Origin: Microcebus murinus
Taxonomy: Eukaryota; Chordata; Mammalia; Primates; Cheirogaleidae
Direction: 5' to 3'
DNA length: 64,000 nt
Assembly (NCBI RefSeq): GCF_040939455.1
Contig: NC_134120.1
Coordinates: forward strand, 57,737,001-57,801,000
In this document: in pieces, positions 23,161-64,000 of the stretch
How positions within the stretch are numbered: position 1 is the stretch's first letter
Layout: each line of letters starts with the position of its first letter
Translations under genes and position numbers: made by a program
The notes under the pieces: model-generated
What the model was told of the DNA's origin: nothing
The model's database searches: none
Seen by the model: the letters and a program-made list of their open reading frames with translations, nothing else

Positions 23161-24494
23161 CAGTTCCGGCTGAACTGAAGGCGTTACCTTGGAAGTCTCG
23201 GCCAATTTGAAAATGAAGCTTACTTTTTTCAATTTGGGGTCCCAAGGCACCGTCAGTCACCTTACACACAAATATTTCCGGCGAACAAATCACCTGACAC
23301 GTTTTTGTCCTTATGTGACCAGATGCAGACCTTTCCTATCACCGTTTGCTACTCGCTGAAATATGTCATGTTTTATCTTCAATCAGCAAGGAATTCCTCG
23401 GGAACCAAATTTCCTGGCAGTTCAGTTCGCTAAACCTAACCTCCTTTGTGACGGAGTATGGTTGGTCTCGGAAAAAAATGAAATTAGACATACGTAATTC
23501 TTCCCTAATTAGCTTCCTACTTTTCTCCATCCTTAGGCCACAAATCTTACCGCCTCTGCTCAGCACAAGCCTTTTACTACTACTTACTTCACTGTGACCA
23601 TGGTGGAATACAATTTCACACCTTTTACTAAAAATTTATTTCAAAAAACATTTTATACAGTTCTTTTTCTCAATATTTTTTCCATATAGTCTGAGGGACC
23701 AAAGCTAACGACTTAAATTCCATTAATACAGCAGTTACTGAATATTTAAGATGCCTGGTGCTCTTGGGAAGACAGAAAGGGAAAACAAAGTTCAGTTTAA
23801 CAGTCCCTATTCCTGAGTGTAGCCTGGTGGGGAAAAACATATATTTATTTGATCACTTGCCTATCTACCTCCTCCAAAACATTGCTCAGCTCCCTCTTTC
23901 CACAGGTTCTTTTCTGCCTATAAAAATACTGCGTCTCTACACATAACACACACCCTTGATTCTGCTTCATCATTCTCTCTCCTTCCCTGAATTGCCTCCT
24001 TTTACACCTTATTTTCAGCCATTCCATGTTATCTAGCCTAGTCCTGAACACTTTAAATTTATCAGGAATGGCCTCCTAATTGTTAAACTCAGTCATGTCC
24101 CCACAGTTCTCCTGACATCTCTTCTTGAAACCGTCTAGCCTTGGTATTTTACAAACTGTAATTACCCCTATTCTACCTTTGTCCACACTCAACGAGCACA
24201 GTGGAGAAAATCTGAAGATTTTCCAAATCCTGAAAAAATAATCCAAACTTCAGAACTAAAAAGATGTACTTGAGTGTAATGAGCCACCCTTCTTTCTCAA
24301 AGTATCTTTACCCCTCTTTTTACAGAGTGGCCATACTTTAGAGGTGACCTGCTAGAATGTGTCTACATGTTCCAGATTGTCATTCATCCTGTATCCTTGG
24401 TACCTATTCAATAAATGTCCTTCCATAAACATCCTCAAGTCACCCAAGCTCTCCCTTTAACACTCAGCAACCTGATATGACTCTCTAGTGACAG
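23161..24494. other. Gap between CEP192 promoter and SEH1L 3' end
   Basis: No gene was recognised. The pyrimidine-rich part at about 23870-24190 may be an eroded L2. Confidence 0.4.
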
Positions 24495-24760
24495 AGATCT
24501 GCAATCCATAATATCTGCAGGCAAAAGAGCTCAGACTGATGCCAGGCTGCCTAGATCTGAATCATGCTATGCCATCCATCCTCTTCCTAGCTGTGTAGCC
24601 TTGAACAAGTAGCTTTAACCTACCAGTTTCCTCATTTGTAAAATGGGGATAATTAGAGCACTTGACTCAGAGGCTTATAAGGATTTAGAACAATTCCTGT
24701 AAGGTATCTAGAAAAACACTAGTACATGGAAGTACTCAACAAATATTACCTATTATCTTT
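24495..24760 (+). mobile_element. MIR SINE
   Basis: 'GCTGTGTAGCCTTGAACAAG', 'CCTCATTTGTAAAATGGGGA' and 'GTACTCAACAAATATTACCT' follow in MIR order. Confidence 0.75.
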
Positions 24761-24994
24761 ACACCTCACTATCTAGACTTAGTTGCCAACTGGAAATGAA
24801 GAATAGAATTCCCATTGTGACTTCTAAATCTCCTTAGACATTGAGTAGAGGCTGCAAAGGCCCTGTGGCCAGCATGCCTTCCCAGGGAATTAGAAGTGAT
24901 ATCTATCCAGTTTTTTACAGCCAGAAATCTCCCATAGCTCAATTTACCAACTGCTTAAATTGGTGAGCCTCAGCCACCAATATCCTGAGGAATC

Positions 24995-25150
24995 TGCGGC
25001 TTCAAGGCCACATGTGGCCCTACAGATATCCAAGTGTGGCCCCTTGACCATATCCAAACTTCACAGAACAAATCCCTTCTTTAAAAGAATTCATTCTGTA
25101 AAATTTGGATTCAAAAGGTAGCGCTAAAGGATCCAGAAAGCCACAGGTCC
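24995..25150. mobile_element. Palindromic hAT-type MITE fossil
   Basis: Long imperfect palindrome. The inner arms CCAAACTTCACAGAACAAAT (25054) and CATTCTGTAAAATTTGG (ending 25108) are complementary apart from a few transitions. Outer parts carry GGCCACATGTGGCCCTA. Confidence 0.6.
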
Positions 25151-25480
25151 CCCACCCCTTAGTTCCTAAATGTACCCTATTCTTTCATCAGGCTACATCC
25201 TGTTTCCTTAACACTCGGTCCTTTTACTTCACTTCACCTGTTGAAATCAGACATACTTTCCAAATCCTGCCAGCTCAAATAAGTTACTCTTTTATGCCCA
25301 CTAATACAATTTCTACATCTATTACAAAGCTGAACCCCTTACCTTCCATAAATTCTGGAAATGCCTTCTCTCACTAGTATGTGTACAGACTACCTTTTCT
25401 TTTTTGTACATACCATAGTGTTTAGCACAGTATCTTGGACATATTCACTAAACTGCAGAAGTGTCTCAATTCATTATCCC
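25151..25480 (+). mobile_element. Possible L2 LINE fragment
   Basis: Pyrimidine-rich sequence with 'TAGTGTTTAGCACAGTATCT' at the 3' end, as in L2 tails. Confidence 0.45.
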
Positions 25481-26777
25481 ATTCTAACCTCAGGTAGCTC
25501 TATAATGACTGAAACCTCAAAGACATGAATTCTTAATTCTGAGCTAAATTCAGCCTTAAGTTAGACTCCTTGCTGTAATCCTACATATCTACAAGTCTAA
25601 AGCAACTCCTTTAACAAAAGGAAGACCTTTGAGAATTGTTTGAAAAGGATTTTTTTAACATGGAACAAGTAACTTTACAGACAAAACATTTTAATTAGAT
25701 AATAAAACTCAAATGTTTCTTAAATTAGAATGAATATATTCTATCAGCTCTTAATCCTTTGCAGATAAAGTTGGGGGCAGGGGGTAATGACACTTTCCAG
25801 TTAAGTTGTCTTTGAAAATTAGATTATAATATAGTTGTAATAAATTATGTCACCTACAGCCTGGTCTGTAGGACTCCATCTCTACGAAAATGAATAAATA
25901 AATAACATTTACTTAACAGTCAATATCTGTGAGTTCTAGATGGTAATCTGCATATTGACTTTCTACCTTTTAAACAAATGTAATGTTTGCTCATCTACTA
26001 ATTTTTGTCTGTTTGGGGTTTTTTTATTTTTGTGACATGGTAAATGGAGAATAAGCCTTAACAACTATCTTAAATAAAATACATTCAATTTTCATAAGGT
26101 AACAGATTCATATCTTTAAAATATATTTTATTAAATAACCTACTTGGGTAAGAATTATAAAAGCTTTAAAAAGTAATTCCAAGTAGTGATAGGCAATTGC
26201 CCTTTAAAAAGAAAAGGCCAAAAAGTCCATAATATGTTTTGCCACTTTATACACAGGAATGATTTATTTTACATCCTAGTCAAATGCAACCTTAGCCTGT
26301 AAAATTAAAAACATTTTTATATGTCTCAAAAGCATAGTGAATTTCATAATGATGTTTTCACATTAACCAGTAAGACAAAGCATAAGAAACTTAAGACTAT
26401 GGAAACAGTTCACAATAAAGTTTACAAAACAGGCACTTTGAAGTCAGCTACTGTGTATAACTTTCACAGTTAATGTTACTTGTACATATTTCATCAAAGG
26501 TTATCAACTAGTGAAGTAAATGTTCCTTTGATGCTGACACACAAACAGGTTTAGGTTCCAAACACTGTGTTCTGGTTGTAATACACGTAAGACAGGCCCC
26601 TAAATTAGAAAAACCTTTCAAAAGAAAATGAAGAAAAACATGGAAGCCATTGGATATGCTAAAAGTAAAAAAACAAAAATAATAAAATAAAGAAAGAAAA
26701 TGAAGAAAAACAAAAAGTGCCAAAAATGAAAGCATTTACAAGCATTGAATAAGGCCTTTAAATGTTAAATCAGTGTT
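25481..26777 (-). other. SEH1L: SEH1L 3'UTR and downstream region
   Basis: Follows the SEH1L stop codon. AT-rich, with no other gene. Minus-strand AATAAA signals lie at 26263-26268 and 26127-26132. The extent of the 3'UTR cannot be read. Confidence 0.55.
26263..26268 (-). terminator. SEH1L: Candidate SEH1L poly(A) signal
   Basis: AATAAA on the minus strand about 510 nt past the stop codon, with TGTGTATAAAG downstream. A second AATAAA follows at 26127-26132. Neither is proven. Confidence 0.3.
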
Positions 26778-56964
<30,187 letters not shown>

Positions 56965-57500
56965 GGCTCCCGCCGCACCCGCGCCTCCGAAGAGGGCAGT
57001 GGCGGCGGCGGCGGCACGCGGCCCGTAGCCTACCCGGGCCCGCAGCCCGGGCGCGCACGGCGCGTCCTCCCCGCGCCGCCCCGCCCCTCGGCCTGTCACG
57101 CCCCGCCCCGCCCCCTGGTCCGTCATGCCCCGCGAGGCCGACGCCTGCGCCTCCTGGGCCAGCCGGCGCGCGGGCACAGCGCAGTCGCTGTGGCCGAGCT
57201 TAGCAACGTCTTGCGGGGAGCCGGAAGCGAGGGAAGCAGATGAAGTGCGAACGTTAAGGAAAATGAGAGCTAGAAATGCCACGCACATTTCTCGGCCCTG
57301 AATCAGTTCCGTCAACATTTGTGTGTGTCTTCCCCCAGACACGTGGGAGGTGCGCTGCGAGCGGAGAAATCGCCCCGGGGATTCGGTCAGGGACCGAACT
57401 CTGCAGGGGCGACGGCGGGAGGGGGCTGCAGACGCGCCTGAGGCGATCGCTCCAGGAGGCCGGGCTCCGAAGCCGTAAAGCGAAGGCGGCGGTCGGGGGT

Positions 57501-58229
57501 GGAGTTGAGAGGGAGAAGAAGGATAGGATCGGAAGTAATGGTCAAAATGTTTGAACATTTCACAGGTAGAACAGGTTTTGAAGTGCTAAGAATCAAGATG
57601 GGGGTAAGGAAACAAGGCATTAGAAATTAGTGCTATCCTGTGAAAACTTAACTCACCTTTGGAAGACTTACTAGCCTGGAGCCAGAGTCCTCAATGGAGA
57701 AATAAGTGAAGTGAGCAAAAAAACCCTGAAGAAGGAAGCCTGTGAATAAGAGTCCCTAGATCTAGGATTCCGTCAAAACGGGGAAGTGGAGAAACTTTCT
57801 CCAAAGAGGTTAGCGATTTGGGGGGTTTTGTTTGTCAGGAAAAGGCATTCTAGAGGCCTTAGTGGTAAATTTAGGTAGGATGGGAAACAGTGAAAACTGG
57901 GTCATTGTAGTGAAAATACAGGAAAAAAAATTAAAAACGAGGCTGCAGAAGGGGCTTGCATTTTGGATTATGGCCAGGAATTACAAGAATGTAAGGCATG
58001 ATAAGATTAGCTGGCTAGAAACTTTTCAAAATAAATTAGTTCCAACTGTCCCCTGATTGATTGTACAGACACCTGTAAAGTGGGGGAGGAATGACCTGCC
58101 CTTTTTTAACTAAAAATAAGTTTTTGTGGCTACTTTAGTTCTGGAGTTGCAGATACGAAAATTGATAACAACTAATTTCTTTAAGGTAAGAGACACTGAT
58201 TTTCAAAGAAACAACTCACTATAAAAGTC
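57501..58229. other. Intergenic, nothing recognised
   Basis: Upstream flank of SEH1L; no gene or named repeat. Confidence 0.45.
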
Positions 58230-58315
58230 CAATCAGCTTCACCACTATACATTACATCCATGTAACAAACACTTGTACACCCTAAATCTATTGAAATTTT
58301 TTAAAAAGAAAATAA
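58230..58315 (+). mobile_element. L1 3' tail fragment
   Basis: 'CATGTAACAAACACTTGTAC' and 'ACCCTAAATCTATTGAAATT' before an A-rich end is a primate-type L1 3' terminus. Confidence 0.5.
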
Positions 58316-58464
58316 AAGTCCAATCTATAAGAACAAAAAAATTTTAAAACATTTTTTCTTTTTAGAATTATTTAAATTAATTTTATAAATACATGGTAAA
58401 CAGATCAGTGGTTGCCATTGATTATTAGTGGGAGTGGAATGCCAAATAGGTGAAACACGGTGGA

Positions 58465-58640
58465 TTTTTTTATAATAGACTTAAGTTTTTAGAGCACTTT
58501 CAGGTTCACAGCAAAATTGAGCAGAAAATACAGAGTTCCCACGTACACCCGCTACCTCTACACATGCACTGCCGTCTTCCACCATCAGCATCCCATACCA
58601 GAGTGGTGCATTTACACTCATGAGTGGATTTATTTAATAC
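58465..58640 (-). mobile_element. Old L1 3'UTR fragment
   Basis: 'CAGGTTCACAGCAAAATTGA' and 'ATCCCATACCAGAGTGGTGC' match an inverted old L1 3'UTR. Confidence 0.5.
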
Positions 58641-58727
58641 AAAATGTATATGTGTATGTAGTATGTGGAAATTTTGTTTGGATTTATAAAAGTAAGTTTT
58701 AAAATACTATACCTATTTTTGTTTTTT

Positions 58728-59091
<364 letters not shown>

Positions 59092-59108
59092 TAAAAAAAT
59101 AGCCACTG

Positions 59109-59394
59109 TGGCCAAGCTCAATGGCTCACGCCTATATTCCCAGCACTCAGAGGCAGAGGCAGAAGCAGGAGGATTGCTTTAACTAAAGAGTTCAAGACCA
59201 GCCTGAGCAAGAATGAGACCCCATCTCTACTACAAATAGGAAAAATTAGCTGAGCATGGTGACCTGTGCCTGTAGTCCCAGCTACTTGAGAGGCTGAGAC
59301 AAGAGAATGGCTTGAGTCCAGGAATTTGAGGTTGCTGTGATGTAGGCTGACTCTAGCCTGGTGACAGAACAAGACTGTCTCAAAAAAAAAAAAA
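59109..59394 (+). mobile_element. Alu SINE
   Basis: Older dimer with an A13 tail; forms an inverted pair with the Alu at 58728. Confidence 0.85.
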
Positions 59395-60163
59395 AGTTCT
59401 AGTATATCTTGGAGATACTTCCATGTAGGTCTAGTTCAATTTTTTATTCTTTTTAACCAGTACATTCAAATAGGGATATATTGTGATTTATTTAACCATT
59501 CCCTTGCTATTGTACTAACATGCAAAAATCACCATAGGCATGCTTTATTTCTTATAGCTTTATTATATAGCTTTTATTATATGTATTTCATTATATTTCT
59601 AAAGTTTTCTTCATACAGTTTTACATGTTTCTCATGAGGTTTATTAAAACTTTATAGTTCTTATATATTGTGAGTGTGCTTTTTTCTATATTGTTTATGA
59701 GAAAGCTATTTTTATATCTTTTTAAATCTGTTTTCTTTTTTTAATTTTTTTTTATTTTGGCATATTATGGGGGTACAGATTTTAAGGTTTCAATAAATGC
59801 CCTTTCCCCTCCTCCCCCCACAAGTCTGAGTCTCCAGCATGACCATCCCCCAGATGGTACACATCTCACTCATTATGTATGTATATACCCGCCCCCTCCC
59901 ACTTGCCCAATACCCTATTACTGTAGTCCCTATGTGTCCACTTAGGTGCTGCTCAGTTAATACCAGTTTGCTGGTGAGTATATGAGGTGCTTGTTTTTCC
60001 ATTCTTGGGATACTTCACTTAGTAGTATGGGTTCCAGCTCTAACCAGGAAAATATAAGATGTGCTATATCACCATTGTTTCTTAGAGCTGAATAGTACTC
60101 CATGGTATACATATACCACATTTTATTAATCCATTCTTGGATTGATGGGCACTTGGGATGTTT

Positions 60164-63100
60164 CTACAGCCTTGCAATTATGAATTGTGCTGCTATAAAC
60201 ATTCGAGTACAGGTGTCTTTTTTGTAGAGTGTCATTGGATCATTTGGGTAGATGCCCAGTAATGGGATTGCTGGATCAAATGGTAGATTCACTTGTATCG
60301 CTTTAAGGTATCTCCATATTGCTTTCCACAGAGGTTGAACTAGTTTGCAGTCCCACCAGCAGTGTAGGAGTGTTCCTCTCTCTCCACATCCACGCCAGCA
60401 TTTGTTATTTGGAGACTTTTTGATAAAGGCCATTCTCACTGGAGTTAAGTGATATCTCATTGTGGTTTTGATTTCATTTCCCTGATGATTAGAGATGTTG
60501 AGCATTTTTTCATGTTTGTTGGCCATTCTTCTGTCTTCTTTAGAAAAGTTTCTGTTCAAGTACTTTGCGCACTTTTTAATAGGGTTATTTGATTTTTTCT
60601 TGCTGATTTTCCTGAGTTCTAAGTACATTCTGGTTATCAGCCCCTTATCAGATGCGTAGGATGCAAAAATTTTCTCCCATTCTGTAGGTTGTCTGTTTAC
60701 TTTCATGACTGTTTCTTTGGCTGTGCAGAAGCTTTTTAGTTTCATCATGTCCCGTTTATTTATTTTTGTTGCTGCTGTGATTGCCTTTGGGGACTTCTTC
60801 ATAAACTCTTTGCCTAGGCCGATGTCTAGGAGAGTGTTTCCAACATTTTCCTCTAGAATTCTAATAGTTTCATACCTTAGGTTTAAGTCTGTTATCCAGC
60901 GTGAGTTGATTTTTGTAAGAGGTGAAAGGTGTGGGTCCTGCTTTAGCCCTCTACAAGTGGCTATCCAGTTTTCCCAGCACCATTTATTGAAAAGGGATTC
61001 TTTTCGCCAGCGTATGTTTTTGTCTGCTTTGTCAAAGATTACATGGCTATATGAGGATGGTTTTATATCAGGATTCTCAGATCTGTTCCACTGGTCAATA
61101 TTCCTATTTTTGTGCCAATATGAGATTGTTTTAATTACTACAGCTTTGTAGTATAGTTTGATATCTGGCATATTAATACCTCCCATTTTGTTTTTGTTAC
61201 CTAGAATTGCTCTTGATATTCGGGGTCTTCTTTGGTTCCATACGAAGCGTAAAATTATTTTTTCTATATCTGTGAAGAATGCTGATGGGATTTTAATAGG
61301 TATCGCATTGACTCTGTAGATCACTTTGGGTAGTATAGACATTTTAATGATGTTGAGTCTGCCGATCCACGAGCATGGAATGGATTTCCATCTGTTTACA
61401 TCCTTTGCAGTTTCCTTCCTCAGTGTTTCATAGTTCTCCCTGTAGAGGTCTTTTACCTCCTTGGTTAAGTATATTCCTAGGTACTTTAATTTCTTTGTTG
61501 CTATTGTGAAGGGAATTGAGTCTTTAATTTGGTTCTCAATTTGATTGTTGTTGGCATATATGAATGCCTCTGATTTCTGTGTATTGATTTTGTATCCTGA
61601 GACTTTACTAAATTCATTTATCAGTTCCAGGAGTTTCTTGGTTGAATCGTTGGGGTTTTCTAAATATAATATCATATCATCAGCAAACAGTGAAAGTTTG
61701 ATCTCTTCTGCCCGTATTTGGATACCTTTAATTCCACTTTCCTGTCTGATTGCTGTAGCCAGGACTTCCAGCACTGTGTTGAATAGAAGTGGAGATAGTG
61801 GGCAGCCTTGTCTGGCTCCAGTTCTAAGTGGGAATGCTTTCAGTTTTTCCCCATTCAGTATGATGTTGGCTATGGGTCTGTCATATATGGCTTGTATCAT
61901 TTTTAGGTATGTCCCTTCTATGCCTATTTTCTTAAGTGTTCGTATCATGAACGGATGGTGAATTTTGTCAAAAGCTTTTTCTGCATCTATTGAAAGAATC
62001 ATGTGGTCTTTGTTTTTGCTTCTGTTTATGTGGTGAATTGCATTTATAGATTTATGTATGTTGAACCATCCCTGCATCCCTGGGATGAAGCCCACTTGGT
62101 CATGATGGATTATTTTTTTGATAAGTGTCTGGATTCGGTCAGCTAAGATTTTGGTGAAAAATTTTGCATCTATATTCATTAGGGATGTTGGTCTGTAGTT
62201 TTCTTTTTTTGTTGCATCCTTTCCTGGTTTTGGTATCAGAGTAATATTCGCTTCATAAAAGGTGTCGGGGAGGTTTCCGTTCTTCTCGATGTTGTGGCAT
62301 AGTTTCTGCAAGATAGGTACTAGTTCTTCTTTGTAAGTGTGGCAAAATTCGGGTGTGAAACCATCTGGACTGGGACTTTTCTTTTTAGGGAGATTTTTAA
62401 TTGCTGTTTCTATTTCAGCTCTTGAGATTGGTCTGCTCAGGGAATCTGTTTCTTCCTGGTTGAGCCTAGGGAGGCTGTGTGTTTCTAGAAATTTGTCCAT
62501 TTCCTCCACATTTTCCAGTTTGTGTGAATAAAGATTTTTGTAATATTCATAAATTATATCTTGTATCTTTTGGGGATCAGTTGTGATTATCTCCTTTTTT
62601 GTTCCTGATGGAGCTTATTAGAGATTTCTCTTTTCTGCTTTTTGTTAGCTTAGCCAGTGGCGTGTCAATTTTGTTTATTTTTTCAAAAAACCAACTTTTT
62701 GTTTTATTACTCTCCTGAGTAGCTTCCCTGTTTTCAATTTCATTTAGTTCTGATTTGATCTTGTTGATTTCACTTCTTCTGCTGGGTGTGGGGCTGGTCT
62801 GTTCTTTTTCCAGCTGTTTGAGTCATTTCATTAGATTGTCTATTTGTGATCTTTTTGACTTTTGGTTATAGGCATTTATGGAGATAAACTTTCCTCTCAG
62901 AACTGCTTTAGCTGTGTCCCAGAGGATTTGATAACTTGTCTCTCCATTGTCGTTTTCGTCATGGAATTTTTTTTTCCATCTTGATCTCTTCATTTATGAA
63001 GTAGTCATTTAGTAGGAGGTTGTTTAATTTCCACATTTTTGTGTAGAAATGTGAGTTTCTGTTACGGTTGATTTCTACTTTTATTCCACTGTGATCTGAG

Positions 63101-63825
63101 AAGATACATGGTATGATTTCTATTTTTTTAAATTTCTTGAGGTTTACTTTGTGTCCTAGGATATGGTCAATCTTAGAGAATGTCCCGTGAGCTGATGAGA
63201 AGAACGTATATTCAGTGGATTTGGGGTAGAATGTCCTGTAAATGTCAGTCAGACCCAATTGTTCTAGAGTTTTGTTGAAGTCCATTATTTCTTTATTAAT
63301 TTTCTGTTTAGAGGATCTGTCTTGTGCCGTCAGTGGGGTGTTGAAATCTCCGGTGATTATGGAGTTGCTATTAATCCATTTGCTTAGCTCCAGTAAGATT
63401 TCCTTTATGAATCTGGGTGCACGTATGTTGGATGCATATATATTTAAAATTGTTATCTCTTCTTGTTGAACTGTGCCCTTCACCATTATGTAATGACCCT
63501 CTTTGTCTTTCATTATTTTTGTTGGTTTAAAAACTAAATTGTCTGAAATTAGAACTGCCACGCCAGCCTTCTTTTGGCTTCCTCTTCCTTGGAATACTGA
63601 TCTCCACCCTTTTAATTTTAGTCTATATGCATCCTTGTAGGTTAGATGTGTTTCCTGAAGACAGCATATACTTGGCCTGTATTTTCTTATCCATTCAGCC
63701 AGCGTATGTCTCTTGAGTGGAGAGTTTAAGCCATTCACATTTATTGAGAGAACTAATAGGTAAGGTAGATTATTGTTCATTCTGTTGGGTTGGATGTTGT
63801 TGCTTTGATTTCTCTCTTGAGCCAT
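60164..63825 (-). pseudogene. L1 ORF2 (endonuclease / reverse transcriptase), broken
   Basis: The frame at 63825-62959 (288 codons) holds the endonuclease. Visible active-site elements are SINVNGLNS, LQETHL, GDFNTPL, KIDHIL and SDHSG. The frame at 62509-60164 (781 codons) holds the reverse transcriptase with [15 protein letters not shown] and [11 protein letters not shown], and the Cys-rich end [18 protein letters not shown]. Lesions lie between and after them: an extra A in the A9 run 62967-62975 shifts the frame, an in-frame TGA lies at 62823-62825, an extra base near 62588 shifts the frame back, and a TAG at about 60164 removes the last part. Known role: nicks the target and copies L1 RNA. 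This copy is dead. Confidence 0.93.
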
Positions 63826-63864
63826 TGTATTATCTGGCCTTTAATCTTTGGGTTTTGGTTGTTT

Positions 63865-64000
63865 TTATATTCGTGAGTTTTTATTATGGTGTTCCGTGCG
63901 TAACACTGTTTTGAGTACTTCTTGTAGAGCTGGTCTTGTCTTGGTGAATTCTCTGAGACTTTGCTTGTCTGAGAATGTCTTTATTTCTCCTTCATATATG
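63865..64000 (-). CDS. L1 ORF1 C terminus, partial
   Basis: 44 codons up to TAA at 63867-63865, including YEGEIKTFSDKQSLREF and RPALQEVLKTVLR. It resembles the C-terminal domain of the L1 RNA-binding chaperone. Open as far as visible; the rest is outside the window. Confidence 0.8.
   Translation of the reverse strand, partial: IYEGEIKTFSDKQSLREFTKTRPALQEVLKTVLRTEHHNKNSRI

Larger units (their letters stand above)
59728..64000 (-). mobile_element. LINE-1, 3' two thirds, runs off the right edge
   Basis: On the minus strand: end of ORF1 (64000-63865), a spacer of 39 nt, ORF2 (63825 to about 60000, broken), and a 3'UTR with a G-rich polypurine tract (about 59822-59800). The A-rich tail appears as T-runs at 59728-59757. 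It is much younger than the other L1 pieces in the window. The 5' end, promoter and left target copy are outside the window. Confidence 0.92.

Noticed and set aside
22540..23173. Overlapping ORFs in the CEP192 CpG island
   Set aside because: Same compositional effect; no family signature, and they lie on both strands.
60705..61961. Plus-strand ORFs of 138-148 codons
   Set aside because: Shadows of the L1 ORF2 reverse transcriptase frame on the minus strand.

Overview
This window is mammalian nuclear DNA, almost certainly from a strepsirrhine primate (a lemur or close relative). It carries about 34 Alu copies. Most have the strepsirrhine layout: a left arm with 'CCTAGCACTCTGGGAGG', a long A-rich linker containing 'ATTAATTGGCCAACT', and a right arm ending 'GCTAGGCTGACGCCACGG'. 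The two genes found are vertebrate genes with split exons, both read on the minus strand. Species cannot be fixed further from the sequence alone.

Layout, reading the minus strand from high to low coordinates. (1) 59.7-64.0 kb: a LINE-1 element on the minus strand, cut by the window edge. It has the last codons of ORF1 and an almost complete but broken ORF2. (2) 57.6-59.7 kb: intergenic DNA with Alu and old L1 pieces. (3) 56.4-57.5 kb: the SEH1L CpG-island promoter and first exon. (4) 56,964-26,778: SEH1L, nine coding exons with consistent splice phases, giving a 430-residue protein (the long, proline-rich C-terminal form). (5) 26.8-23.2 kb: SEH1L 3' region and the gap to the next gene. (6) 22.6-23.2 kb: a second CpG island, the promoter of CEP192. 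(7) 14,909-1,324: the first five coding exons of CEP192 (about 213 residues), which continues past the left edge. The tail-to-head order SEH1L then CEP192 is the known order on human 18p11.21.

The rest is introns filled with interspersed repeats: Alus, old L1 pieces, L2 and MIR fragments, Tigger and hAT DNA-transposon fossils and at least one MaLR LTR. Several are nested and give a readable order of insertion. About three quarters of the Alus lie on the plus strand, antisense to both genes.

SEH1L is a six-bladed WD40 protein shared by the nuclear pore Y complex and the GATOR2 arm of mTORC1 control. CEP192 is a centrosome scaffold. Both act in mitosis, but nothing in the sequence shows direct co-regulation.

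I found no undescribed biological system here. The points most worth checking are a 12-nt tandem acceptor in CEP192, a lengthened polyproline tract and an upstream in-frame ATG in SEH1L, a tiny A-tailed insert with a triplicated target site, and an Alu copy that lost its 3' end but kept target-site duplications.
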